A stretch of 64,000 bases of DNA from Valencia hispanica (Eukaryota > Chordata > Actinopteri > Cyprinodontiformes > Valenciidae), in NCBI GenBank assembly GCA_963556495.2, contig OY747722.1, positions 19,131,501-19,195,500 on the forward strand. The letters are read 5' to 3'. Of this stretch, positions 23,390 to 35,874 are shown in pieces; within the stretch, counting starts at the first letter, position 1, and every line of letters begins with the position of its first letter. The position numbers and the translations under genes are program-made. A model generated the notes under the pieces. The model worked only from the letters and a program-made list of their open reading frames with translations. It was not told the origin of the DNA and ran no database searches.

Positions 23390-23680
23390 ACAGCCCCCTT
23401 GGCACCCTTTGAACATTTCCTCATTTTTGTCACATTGCAACCCCTAAATGCAAAATGCCAAAAGCTTGACCAGACGTGAAGAACGTATATGAACACCAGT
23501 TTTCAGGTTTTGCTAAAGGTTCCCAAGTTGATTTGACTGGGCCAATGTAACAATGAATACACACACAGGTGGACTCTGCTTACAAATTTTGACTGGACGT
23601 TATATTTAGGGGTATTTGGATAAAAGGGACTGTTAAAGCTAGCCCACACTTTTCAGATGTTGTTAAATATTTGGGAAACC
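23390..23680. mobile_element. Tc1-family terminal remnant (MITE-like)
   Basis: tttttgtcacattgcaaccc (23427) and the segment acacacaggtggactctgctt (about 23561) through ttaggggtatttggataaa (about 23606) and cacacttttcagat (about 23646) match the terminal and sub-terminal sequence of the fish Tc1 family also seen at 10690-11325. No transposase core remains between them, so it is an internally deleted relic. Confidence 0.6.
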
Positions 23681-24649
23681 ATGCATCCTTTTCCCATTAA
23701 TTCATAGTCATGTGCTACTTTGTTTTGGACATAAAAACCCTGGGCATATGCAATAAAGTCGATCAAAAGAGACCCAACAGTGTAAATGGGAGTTAATATA
23801 CAATTAAGGGAGTATGAGGGAGGGAAGCTATACAAATATGGAGTCATGCACCATTAGTAGAATCCCCATTAGAGGTTTCTATGACTTGAAAGATTTTATT
23901 AGAAAGCCAACCAATCAACAAAATGCCTCAAGTTTTAGATTGAATATTTATTTTGAATGAGATTGATGTAATATTTAGTTGTAAAGCTATTTTAAAGGAC
24001 AAAAATCAGACAGGAATGGCTTGCAAAGGCTCTCATACCATATTGAGATTCCATATTGTTTGCTATGATCTTCAATATTAGTTATAGGACTCCATGTGCA
24101 TTTCTAATGGCTATACTAATAAACTCAAGAATTACAACTAAACAGAAAAAAATAAAGAAAACTTTTTGTACAATAGTATTTTTAAAAAATAATGGAAAGG
24201 AATAAATTACACACAGGTTTATCACATCATCTGGACATGATCAGAACATCCTTACTCTGTATTTTGAAGGGATTTTGCCCATTTTAAGCATTAGACCTTT
24301 AGAGCTTGGTGTGTTCCTTCACTGTTGAAGAGCCTCAAAAACCACAAATGCTGTTGATATAGAAGGACATTCCTGTGCAATCAAAGTGACTGCACACGTT
24401 TAACTTTCAGAGGTAGTGAAGGAGGAAATCTTTGCTCTCTGAAGGAAACATGAAGGGCAGGCCAAAGTTTGCCAGAAAGACCATGACTTGTGGAGTAATC
24501 TTCTTTTGAACTTGGACACCAGAACAGAGGACATGTTTGATAAAATCAAAATACAACATTTCAGGAAAAGAAGCTGATACCAAGGAGAAATGCCATGGTT
24601 TAGGCATCTGTTGTTCAGCAGGACCGTAACATCACAGATATAGGATGTA

Positions 24650-25380
24650 TCTGTGTATCCATGTACCTTAGACTCTCTGTTCAAATGTCTTGATGACATA
24701 AAGGTCTGGATGGCTTTAAACTTTTTATATCGGTACAAGCAAAAAACAGAAGTGATGGTTTTCGGTGGCAATTCTGAGACCTACACCATGTATCTAGTTT
24801 TTTTTTTGGTGCAGTATGGTAAACCAATCACCACTGATCCGGGAGTTAAAATGGATGAAGATCTTAAAACGTGACAGCCAGAATAGAGCTGTTGTAAGAT
24901 CTAGCTCTTATTATTTGAGGCCATTGGCCAAAAAAAAGCCCATTCTATAAAGTCAGATTTTTAAAATAGTAAGCAATGCCTTTGTTACATCTAGGCTGGA
25001 GTACTGTGACACTTTTTTTTTTAGGTTAATGATTAATCCATGCGGCATCAGCGCGTCCTTTACTCGCCATGAAAAAAATGTCTGAGCACAGTAACCGAAT
25101 TTAACTTCACTACACTGGCTACCTGTACATTTTAGGATCTTTATAAAAGTTATTTTGTTTTAAAATCTATTAATGCCCCTCCACCCAACAAACTCTCTGC
25201 TCTGCTACAGCCATACATACCTGAATGCTACCAAGCATAAACCTAGAGGAGACCAAGATTTTGCTGTAGCTGGTCCAAAGTTGCGGAATGATCTGTCCTT
25301 GCATGTCAGACAAGCCTCTTCTTTTACAGAGTTTGCGACTTTTCTTAAAACATTTTGTATTTGCTGAAGCATTTGGCACA
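24650..25380 (+). mobile_element. L2-like LINE relic (RT C-terminal part)
   Basis: Plus-strand fragments include CLDDIKVWMALNFL and KTEVMVFGGNSET (24690-24780), YGKPITTDPGVKMDEDLK (about 24815-24870), LHWLPVHF (about 25115) and GDQDFAVAGPKLRNDLSLHV (about 25245-25305). Together these match the post-palm portion of fish L2-type reverse transcriptases. Stops and frameshifts interrupt it throughout. It lacks the catalytic YxDD block. Confidence 0.75.
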
Positions 25381-28300
25381 TTTTAAAAGGTGATTTTTGT
25401 TTCTTATGTAATTTTCACTTGCATAGCAGTGTGTGAACCTTGCTTTATTCAATCATCAGTGAATACAGCAGTCCATCCAGATACATCCATTACATTAAAA
25501 TAAAGATGTATGAATGAATATATAAAACAAGTCAGCAGAGCTGACAGCTAGTTAGGAGAGCTTGTACTTGTCAATCTTTTCAGGTGATACTCAGATTGCA
25601 CCCAGTTATGTCTAATCAATATCAACCACACATTTTTGACAATTAAGAGATAGACTTTCAGCAAAATGATAGGAGAACAGAGAGGTCCGAATGTAGTTTT
25701 GTCTTGGTATGAATGACAAATCATTCCTGTCTTATTTTCTAATCTCAATTATATTCCCATTCTAGGTTTTTCTTAGTCTGTGGGGTAAAATGTCTGATTA
25801 ATTCATAGGAAGATTTTCTATACTTTCTTTCATACAGTATCTATCAGTTCAAATTTCTTTTCTATCTACCAAGTCAGACTGCTTTCTTATCTAAAATTAA
25901 TCTCCAACAGTGATCCTCTTCCAGAAATTAGCCCAATCCTGTAACTAGATGTAATATAACCCTGGGAGGACATAAGGAAGAAAGGATTAGCAACAAAAAT
26001 GTTAAAATTAAATCAGATTACATTAAAGTAACCGCAAACTGTATGGACATTTAAATGTTTCAGGTTTTAGGATTTAGATTCCTAGCCAGTTTCAATTTTC
26101 TGCCCTGACCCATAAAACTTAAATACCATTTTATTTCACAATCACCTCTCCCACTGTATTTCTGTGGTTTCTTGGTCAAGTTTGGTTTGTCGCCTTTGGA
26201 TCGTTCCCTCTGTGTCCACCATTGCTTTCGAGTTGCTCAGCTCCAGCATTATTTGAGGTCACTTTTCTTACCTTTTCTAAATTCCAAGTTTCCTGTAATT
26301 CTTCACCTTTTTTCTAAGTTAATTCAAGTCTCGGTTTCTTTACCTAGTTTCCAGTTTTCTGTGACCAGACTAACCGTATTCTTCCCTTATCTTTCTTCCC
26401 AACACATCCTTCAGGTTATTGCGACTTAACAATTTTCTTTCCAATCAGTTTGCATATTTTCCAAACCCAGTTTCTGAGTCACACTGTTATTACCTGTATC
26501 ACTCCCTCACCTATTTGTCATGGTGCTCTTGCCTTCACCCTCTTCCAAAGTCCCTCTTCTGGTAAACTGTACTCCCTTCTAACCCCTTCTGTCACATTTA
26601 CTTCCTTTGTCCCGTCTCCAAGAAAAAATAACAAACTAAACTGGTGAAGTTCATAAAGTCTTAGCCAGTTCCCACTGTTGTCCTCTCACTTTCTCCCTAA
26701 GGTCATTATGAACAGATGAACTTCGTCACCCCCAGCCGGTTAGTCCCTTCCTCTCATGATTACAATCACTCCTCATTTTTGTATATCCCCCAAGGTTGTT
26801 CAGCCGCGCGTAGAGATCGTCATCTCAAAGTCAAGCCCCTCTAATTAGTGCAAGCTGCTTCCACTGGGAATGTCCATCTTGTGTCTCCCCAGGAGTTATT
26901 ATCAGGCAGTGAACACAATCACTTTCTCTGAATGACAACGCACACACACATCCATCTGCATCAAAGAAAAAAACACTTTTTCTATTCTATAAATGCTGAT
27001 TGTGCTTGTTTATGCCATAAGCCAAAATTCTAACTTGCAGCCAGTTGGTTTCTCATGTATTTTGGCACCCAACAATGTGAAGAAAAAACATGTCTACTTT
27101 GACTCTCTCCCTGATTTAGAAAGTTCTCACTTCATCTCAGAGAGAAGGAAATTAAAATGTTGTGAAAAAGAATTAGGCTCTTACCGATTTCTTCTGTTTT
27201 GCTTTTTATGCCATTCTTTAGTGTTTTTAGATCAAAACCTTTTAAAATCAGACAAAGAGGATCGGTAAATTCAAAAACCAGCCTTCAAATGATTTATTTA
27301 AGGTAAAATGCTATCAGACCAGCCTTTCACAGTGCGGAAACAGCATTAATATCTCGGGTTAAATTAAGTTCAAATGTTAGCTGCTGTCTTTCTTGATCCA
27401 GGTAAAAGAGCAATTGATTTTTCTCCTGTATATAGAGGTATAGGTATAATGGACCATGATTATCTGCCTGCTCACCCAAGGTCTTGTCCCATAATGAGAC
27501 TAACAAGAGTAATTTGCTCTTCTTTAAATTACTAGAGAACTATGACATGACAAAATGAGAAAATCAACATTTTAAAAGAATATAACAATTAACATAGTAT
27601 GTTTACACTGATTTGTGAATGGAAATTGAAGATTTTAATCAATATATATTTATACTTTATTTTTTAAATGAACATAAACCTTAAAATAGATTTTCTTTTT
27701 ATGCAACGAGTTCTGGGTCAAATTTCATACTGCTCTTATGTGCTTTGCAATCCACAGATATCTTTCAAGCAAACATGGAAGTCAGTCACACTTCAATGAG
27801 TGACAAAGCTTAAAGAGGCAAAACTTACCAGTCTTTTACTTTATTAATAAACCTACCATTTATATTCATGTTGCAATTTTAAAATCCTTTTTGCAATAAC
27901 TTGTAACTTACATATTTAAAATGACACATTTGCACTGGATAATTGTGTCTAGAGCCTAAACAGAGCACAGAGAATTTGACCAGTGACGTCCAGTGTTATT
28001 ATGCTTATATTTGTGAAAGTTGTACAAGTGTCATTATTAAACAGTCTCAGTTGATTAACAAGCACTTCAACTCAACTTTTTTACCTACTGAAATAGATCT
28101 GCAATACTAGGGTTTCTACATTTGCCCTGAAAATGTCTCACAACTATTTTGATCTTACATGTTATGGTGTTTTTAATTTGTATGTGTTCTCATGCTAATT
28201 ATTTGCAACAAATGATTGATATGAGAGAGAGGGATTAAGAACTTACTTTATTCCATATTTTCATTTCTATTTTTTTTCCCTTCATCAAAAAGGGGTGTAG

Positions 28301-29159
28301 GAATATGTCTAGCTCAAAAGATAATACACAACAATGGGCAAATGATAATGAGACGAGGTGAGAGTTTAGCAATATTTTTAAGGAGATCTTACAATTTTTT
28401 AAAATTATTTTTTTACAGAAACAGACGTTTTACAGATAACTTGTATGTGATAATGATGAGAAGGACTATGCATGATTATTTAGTCTAGGGTTACTTTTTT
28501 AAAGTTGAAATAAGAGACTCAAAAGTAGTTGGAACAGGAGATCAAGCCTAAACTTCAGGCCTTCATCTCAGCCTCTGTCATTTCCACCTGATGCTGACAG
28601 GTACAACAAGGTCTTTGATGGGGAAATATTGTATACTTCACTATTTATACCTTTACTCATCATTGTAAAACTGCTAGATTAGATTTTGCAAGTTAGGTTA
28701 GCTTGGTCAAAATACAGATCGAAAGTAATATTTTTTTCTAAAAAATTCCAAATGGACTCTTTTGCCATTCATGTGATTTGTCATTAGGTTGACCGAAAGA
28801 TACACTTCACTAAAACGTTTTTGGTTTTTTTTTCTGTAAAGGCATTTTAGATGAATTGAACAGAGTTAGAGTTACTGTTGACATGTAGTCCTTTTCTTTT
28901 GTAGCATTGATGTCATTTTAAACTTACTTTAAAAAAAACAAAGCAATACCCACAGAGAAGCTTTTTTTCAGGTCTTCAATTGGGGCTGGACCTTTGAACC
29001 TTTAATCACTCAAAAGTAGACATTGTTTAGCAGGCATTTGCCTTTTTCTTCTTTCTTCTAGTCATAATTTAGGTTTCCTACTGTTTAAATTGGCCTAGAT
29101 TATATGAAGATAATTATTTTTACTTAAAACTGCTCTGCAGAGTTTGCTAAGAATGCTGA

Positions 29160-29570
29160 CACTATATGGCCATTAGAGGAACTGCAGTCTGTAAAATGCA
29201 CACTCCCGCAACGTTTAAACACGTCCTCATTCCCGCGTTAGCCGAAACATTTTACAACTAGCTACCGGCTGCGCTGGAATCCGGTCACTTTTTTTGGCTG
29301 GCAGGATCCATCTTCAAATGTACTTTTCCGGCTGCTAGCTTAGCTTATCTAGCAGCTGACTGACGTAGAATACCGCCTCTTCATGAACGCACATATGTGG
29401 GTATGTACTTGCGTTATTATGTCATGGCACACGCTCTCTCACAAGTGCCCCCGGCTGTTCGGACCCGAACTGCCTGAAAAATAGAATTGGAACTTCTACA
29501 CGCCACTGCGCCAAAAAATACAATCGTATCATCAAGACATGAACAAATTGACTATAGATTACAACAACGG
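29160..29570. other. Locally GC/CpG-richer segment, unclassified
   Basis: It stands out from the AT-rich intron by multiple CpGs and a GCTAGCTTAGCTTATCTAGC near-palindrome. It begins near a tggccattagaggaactgca motif of the kind often seen at fish DNA-repeat ends. No open frame and no clear terminal repeats were found. It is likely an unclassified repeat, but I cannot show this. Confidence 0.35.
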
Positions 29571-29869
29571 CTATATTTTAACAAATATGTTACATAATGC
29601 AGCCTTAATTTCTTTTGAAGGTCTTCCAAGACCTTTGCATAGTTGCATAGTGGTTATTTATATTAAACATTATAAAAGCATGTGACTGACTATAACCTCT
29701 TTTCATACAGTCATGGAAAAAGAAGCTCAGAGTATGCGATTCAGTAATGGGTGGAGCCACCTTTAGCAGTTTTAATTTAAAGCACTCATTTTCTGTATGA
29801 CTTTGTGAATCTCTCACATTAATGTAAAACATTTTTCCCCACTTTCTAGGAGAAGGTTGATTTAGTTAA

Positions 29870-30730
29870 TTGAAATTTAAAGCGCTTTATTTAAGCACAT
29901 CTTTTCTTTAGGCTCAAAGTTAAGGCTGAGGTCCGGACTTTGACAAGATCAATGCAACACCTTGAGTTATTATTTCAACACCTTCAGTTATTCTTGCTAT
30001 AACTTTGCTTATCTGTTTGCGATTTTCAGATTTTTTATTTTTTGGTCTCAACGCAAATTCAGCCAGATTTTAGCTGCATAACAAATGGCTTCACATTTAA
30101 CTCTAGAAGTCTTAAAAATACAGAGGACTTCATTGTCCATTAAGTGCTACTAAGGTGTCCAGAGCCTGTTGCTCCAAAATTAATCAAAATCACCCAGACA
30201 TCATTAAAAGTCTTGTGGTTTATTCAGATAGAACTTTGGAAGCTTTTGATGCCGCATTCTTTTTAAAGAAGAGGCTTTTCTCAGGCCGCCCTTCAAACTA
30301 AACCATAATTAATCTTTTTTCAGGTGTACTGTTATAAACTCACAATTTATGGTTCACAATTTATTTAGTCACTGCACAGTCTGAACTTAGGAATTGTGAA
30401 TTTGCTGGGATGCCTATTCCTGGTAAGATTTGCCAATGGCATTAAATCATATGTACTTGTGAATAATCTTTCCGTACTGAAGAATGATGGATTTCAAATT
30501 GTTTAGAAATGGCTGCATGGCCCCTCTCAGACTCATGAGTTTCATCTCCAACATCATTACTGATGTCTTTTGATGATGTCTTGTCATTGTGTTCTTGCCC
30601 CTATACAAATAATCACACTTGCTAAAAAGGAGTTAATTTATTGAATTTGGTTAACAGCAACTGGCTGGTACCTACCTAAGTTATGTAGGTTTTAAAACCC
30701 AACACTTTTTCCCATGAGTGTATATTCATT
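29870..30730 (-). mobile_element. Tc1-like transposon relic, minus strand
   Basis: The plus strand shows the complement of a familiar fish Tc1 element. It runs from ggctcaaagttaaggctga (29910) and gtcttgtggtttattcagat (30211) through acttgtgaataatctttc (30453) to gaatgatggatttcaaattg (about 30482) and aataatcacacttgct (about 30607). The order of blocks spans most of a transposase gene from C- to N-terminus. Every frame is broken and terminal repeats are not clear. Confidence 0.65.
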
Positions 30731-33228
30731 GCAGGTATCTGAAAAAAAAATCCCTGTAGTTGATCATCTTCAGAAGGTGCCATCAAGGTTCTGTTCTTAT
30801 TTTTCTCTAATCTAACTTAAACCCTCTTGGCTCGCCTTCAAATAAAAACTTGGTGAGCTTTCAGTTATTGAGAGGAGTTCAGAGATTCATCTGGGTATTA
30901 GGTTTCTGACCTTGTGTTTACGGGATGATTTCTCTTGCCTCTAGGCCAGCAATAACATAAAAACACACCTGAGCATAAACGTGCTGCTGGAGTATAAAAG
31001 AGCAATCAGTGTCTGCTGGTAAACTAGTTTCTGACAGACATAGCCGAGGTAGCAACACACACAGACACAAGCGCATTCCCACACAGACATATTCTTCCAA
31101 TCTTAATCTTGCCTCTAAATCAGAAGAGCCTTCCTGTAATCCGCACCATACAACAACCTTTTCTGCATGCTTTAGTCCTTTCCAACTCATCATATTTTAT
31201 GTATTCCAAGCAGCGCCAGGAAGAGGAGCATAGGAAATGAAAAGGAGGTACAGGTGTGTCAAGGGAAAAAGAGATTAATAAGAGTGTATTCAAATGAGAA
31301 GTTGAATTCAACTTGGAAATGTTTTTCATCCACTTAAAATCAGTCAATAGTCCAGAGAGAGACAGAGGGAAAGAAAGAACCAGGCACTGTAAACTGACAT
31401 AATGAGTATTGGTGGGGAGAGACTAATGTAAATTTTAAGGTGAAATACAACATGACATGTTTATGTGCGGATTAGGAAAATTAAAGGAGGATTATGTTGT
31501 TACAATTAAGAAGGTAAAAGCTGAATATGTCAAGTCTAAACAAAAAGAGGAAATCTTTTACATTACACTGCAATGCTTCCACTAATATAACAGCTTTTCT
31601 AGGCCAGCTTAGCATTGAAAAATTGTCTTATTGCTTTGTTTTTAAAAACCTTTAAAAAGAAATTAATAGCCAACTCGGTTACATTGTGAAGCTATGGTCC
31701 TATGAAGAATAGAAAATGACCTAATTATTCTGAATGAATGTTTTGTCTTTCATAAAAACACAATTGAGTATCTGAATAAACATAGTAGGAGGTGCTTTTA
31801 TTTTAAGTAGCTAAAAGTGTCTTTACAATAATAATAGCCTAATGGTGAGATAATATGTCAGAATAAAGTTTATTTTATTTTTTAACGATATAAGTTAGCT
31901 AAGGGTAACGTGAAGAAGTTGCTATGACAGCCCACAGTCTGTTGGTTGGTGTATTCTGTGGGCTGTCCTTGGATATAGAAACGACATTGTTTTAACATTT
32001 TAAGCAATGCTAACAGCTGGTAATTTTTGACATTTTACTAGGCACTTAACAGACATAAATACCTTGTGGGTTAATGCCATCCACCTCCTCCCTAGATGGT
32101 TGGTTAGGTTTCGTAATTTTCTTCTGATTGCATTATAAACACATCAAAGGTGACCTACAGTGTTTGTGTAAATGCTTGCTGTTCATATGTCCCCTAATGG
32201 CACTGCATCAAAGTGGTTTAAAGGTCCCAAACCTAAGTGAGTAGCAACATAAACCAGATAATTTGAAAGAAATAGAAAACATAACAAGCAGTATGCAAGA
32301 TTTAAAGCCATGTCAGATAAATGGAAGCCTTAACTTGCTTATGCATCCTCTCTCTCCTTATAAATTCTGGCTTTTTACAAAAGAGCCAACTGAGTCTCCT
32401 GAGAGGAGAAGGAGTACATTATCGGCCATGTCCAGGGGAGTAATAACAAATTATCAACTTAGAATCTGGTGCTAATGTAGCAAATCTATTATTCTATAAA
32501 GCATTATCATCTGTGATAAGACATCAATTCCCAGCAACCGTCAGTAAACCAATGGGTGGTCAGCATTAAAGATTAAGACTGTCTGAACCTTATTAAAGAA
32601 TTATAAGTTAAAACAAAAACTGAGCTCAAAGAACTATGCCTCTACCTACCTCCTACTCTGGGCTAATCTATACTTTGTACTAAAGCAAAACTCTTACTTG
32701 TTCATAGCAATTTAGGATAACATCCATATTGGAGAAATAATTTGCTATATACCCATCAAAATCTACACGTATATTAAGTCACCGGAACCAAATACTGTGT
32801 AATATAAATACAACTCAGTTAAGTAGAAATTTGTGGTAAATGTGAGCTTGCAATGAATTATATTCCATTCCAGCAGAGTTCTTTCTGAGAAAGGTCTAGT
32901 TTTGTACCATCCTCTGCAATTCCATTTAGTGAGAAAACATGTTTACTGAACTTGACTGAGCTGACCGAGTGGGGATGTACAGAGTGGGAAGCGGATGTAG
33001 ATGGAAGCTTGGCAACGGATCTATAAGCCATATGAAACTTGGAGCTGACATCCTGAGAACAACCAGAACAACTGCCAATGTTTGCCCTTCGAATAACAAG
33101 ATGGATGAGACACAGCTTCCCATACACACACAGCAGATACACTAAAAGTAAGAATGACCAACTCCATAGAAACATTTCCAAATCCAGTTGGACATACTAG
33201 CAGTACTTACAGGTAAATCTTCCGTCAA

Positions 33229-34735
33229 GACCACAAGGCAAGGCAAGGCAAGGCAATTTTATTTGTATACCAGACTTTCAACAGCAGGGTAATTCAAGGT
33301 GCTTTACATGATTTGGTGATTAAAAAAACAAAAAAAACAATGGAAATTAAAAGTAAAAGAAACACACATTACACATGATACACAATAAAGTAAGAGAAAG
33401 ATCAACAAAGCAAGAGAGCATGGACACATTTCATACATATGACATCAATCATTTAATCGAAGGCAATTCTAAACAGATGGGTTTTTAGTCTCGATTTAAA
33501 GCAGTTCAGAGGTTCAGCAGCTCTACACTCGTCAGGAAGTCTGTTCCAGATAAGGGGAGCAAAGAAACTGAAAGCTGCTTCTCCATGTTTAGTTCCGAGT
33601 CTAGGGATGTTTAGTGGGCTAGAGTTGGAGGACCTGAGTGGTCTTGGGGGTTGGTACCGTGACAACAGGTCTTCAACATATTTTGGTGCTAAGCAATGTA
33701 ATGATTTATAAACCAGTAGGAGTATTTTGAACTCTATTCTCTGAGCTACCGGGAGCCAGTGTAAGGACTTTAGAACTGGGGTGATATGCTCTACTTTGCT
33801 GGTTCTAGTGAGGATGCGAGCAGCAGCGTTCTGGATCAACTGCAGCTGTCTGATTGACTTTTTAGGCAGACCTGTGAAGAGGCTGTTGCAGTAATCAATC
33901 CGACTAAAGATAAACGCATTGATGAGTTTTTCTAGGTCCTGTTGCGACATCAGTCCTTTAATTCTAGAAATGTTCTTCAGGTGATAGAAGGCTGACCTTG
34001 TTATTGCCTTTATGTGACCCTGGAGGTTCAGGTCTGAGTCCATTACTACACCTAGGTTTCGTGCCTGATCAGTAGTTTCTAGCTGTATTAACTGAAGCTG
34101 TGTGCTGACTCTTGATCGTTCCTCTTTGGGTCCAAAAATAATGACTTCAGTTTTGTTTCTATTCAGCTGGAGAAAGTTATGGCACATCCATCCATTTATT
34201 TGGTCAATGCATTTATTTAGGGTTTGAATGGGTTCAGAGTCACCTGGTGACATTGTAATGTAAAGCTGAGTGTCATCCCCGTAGTTATGGTAGCTAATGT
34301 TATTGGTTGCTATAATCTTGCCTAGTGGGAGCATGTAGATAATAAATAAGAGGGGCCCCAGGATGGAGCCCTGGGGCACCCCACATGTGATTTATGTTCG
34401 TTCTTATGAAAAGTTTCCTATTTAAACATAGAAGTCCCTGTTCTTTAGGTAAGACTCAAACCAGCCAAGTACTGTACCAGAGAGTCCGACCCAGCTCTCC
34501 AGTCGTTCCAGTAATATATCATGATCAACAGTGTCAAATGCTGCACTGAGGTCCAACAGAACCAGCACTGTGGTTCTACCGCAGTCTGTATTTATGCGGA
34601 TGTCATTGAATACTTTGATGAGGGCAGTCTCAGTGCTGTGGTGAGCACGGAAACCAGACTGAAAAACATTAAAATGGTTTGTCATTGTTATGAAGTTATT
34701 TAACTGCTGAAACACCGCTTTTTCCACAAATCAGT
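33229..34735 (-). mobile_element. 5'-truncated L2-type LINE (RT domain + 3' end)
   Basis: A minus-strand non-LTR element carries its simple-repeat tail at 33229-33255 (GCAAG-type repeats) and a 3' UTR at about 33256-33452. Coding sequence for the reverse transcriptase runs up to about 34735, where similarity stops (5' truncation, typical of target-primed insertion). The YGDD catalytic motif is intact. It is better preserved than the relics at 24650 and 51110. Confidence 0.87.
33453..34727 (-). pseudogene. L2-type reverse transcriptase, two-frame remnant
   Basis: The upstream part (34422-34727) holds RT motif A as LVLLDLSAAFDTVDHDILL and an FQSGFRAHHSTETAL block. A frame break around 34380-34421 separates it from a 308-residue uninterrupted frame (33453-34379). 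That frame opens with [19 protein letters not shown], continues with the catalytic [13 protein letters not shown] motif, and then [15 protein letters not shown]. It has the C-terminal thumb blocks [34 protein letters not shown] and [13 protein letters not shown] before its natural stop. The endonuclease and N-terminal fingers are missing, so the element is dead on arrival. Confidence 0.87.
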
Positions 34736-35670
34736 GGGTCTGTTCTAAAACCTCTATCATGATACTCTGGTTAACATCTGATTTTAAACCCTGGCACATA
34801 TCAAAATAGTGAAAGCTCCCAACTATCATCAGCCTTTGGTTACCATGTGGACCATATGCAACTAGTGGACAGACATTGCAAACCAAGGAGTCACAGGGAT
34901 TTCTCAGACAAGTATCCTTGCTGCTTTGGCATCAAGAGATGTGACAGGTACAGATCTCTCACATCAGAAAGGAATAATCTACTATACCTACGTCTTCCAG
35001 GCAATAGAAATGCATTTGTTTCACTGTACATTTTGTATACATGTGACAGGGCAAAAAAGGTACATGTTGCTTTTATAATTCTAAATGTTTTTGTTACCAT
35101 TTAAAATCATTTCAAATAATTCAACTTTAAAATCCTGTATTAGGACCAAAGTTAAATTAAATATTATAGTGACTCAAACTATCCAAGGTTTCATAAATAG
35201 TCTGACTCAGGACAATCTGTTATTGTGTAGAAGTCTGATTAAAAGGATGAATTTGCTAGCAAACCTCTTCTACATCCAGCATCTGTGCTCAAGTCTTAGG
35301 GCACAATAACAGATGCACTTTTATTGCATCTGGCCTCAAAACCATGGCAAAACAGTTTTGTTTTTTTTGTGGATTAAGTAACAAATGATTAAAAATATAT
35401 ATCAAAGCCAAAAAACATACTGTCTTTCTGTGGGTAAACATCCTTTTGGCTTTTTTCACATCTGTCTTGCTTCTTCTTGTTTTCAGAAAATCTTGAGCCT
35501 AGAGATGCATAGTCATACTCAAGATAATTCTTTTTAAATGTCTTGCCAACTTCTGATGCAGCATAGGTATTACAGTGTGTTCCAACAGACTAACTTTTAA
35601 AAGCAGGAAAATATCTGGACAAATGTAGCTATAGTGTGCTAGAGATAGAAAAACCAAGAGCTGAACTCAC

Positions 35671-35874
35671 CATTGAATTTGACTGCACGAATGTGGCTAA
35701 GCAGCTCTTTGCCATCAATGTTGTTAGCCATGCGCGGGCAGAGTCCGGGGTACCCGTAGCAGAGCTCCCGGTGCATACGATGCAGAGCGTGTGCCATTGC
35801 GTAGACGGCGTCCATCACAAACTGGACCTTCCCTTCTTGCTCATAGCTGGAGTCCCTGCCCACTTTTTCTAAAC
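35671..35874 (-). CDS. grm8: Exon of group III metabotropic glutamate receptor (grm8-like), 204-bp exon
   Basis: On the minus strand the sequence runs from a CTCTACAG acceptor to a GTGAGT donor, 204 bp. It completes a split glycine codon, reads 67 codons, and ends one base into the glycine codon finished by the exon at 3913-4052. The product is part of the extracellular Venus-flytrap glutamate-binding domain. Diagnostic stretches are [27 protein letters not shown], and [16 protein letters not shown]. The DGKELL and IRAVKFNG segment, together with [13 protein letters not shown], points to GRM8 rather than GRM4, GRM6 or GRM7. Compared with the usual 201-bp mammalian exon there is one extra codon, apparently near the MANNIDG segment. 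The preceding exon was not found in the 28 kb upstream. Confidence 0.94.

Larger units (their letters stand above)
4053..35670 (-). other. 31.6-kb intron of grm8-like gene, heavily TE-loaded
   Basis: The two exons are joined in phase across 31,618 bp, with GT at 35669-35670 and AG at 4053-4054 as read on the minus strand. The intron carries more than ten recognisable transposable-element copies, described separately. Stretches 4053-6170, 8550-10690, 21720-22300, 25400-29150, 30735-33225 and 34830-35670 hold no gene or element I can recognise. They are AT-rich, with short pyrimidine-rich runs such as 26160-26700. Confidence 0.85.

Noticed and set aside
24290..24650. Possible further Tc1-like transposase relic upstream of the L2 fragment
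   Set aside because: Phrases such as gccagaaagaccatgacttgtgg and aagaagctgataccaa resemble fish transposase sequence. The order and extent were too weak to assign an element.
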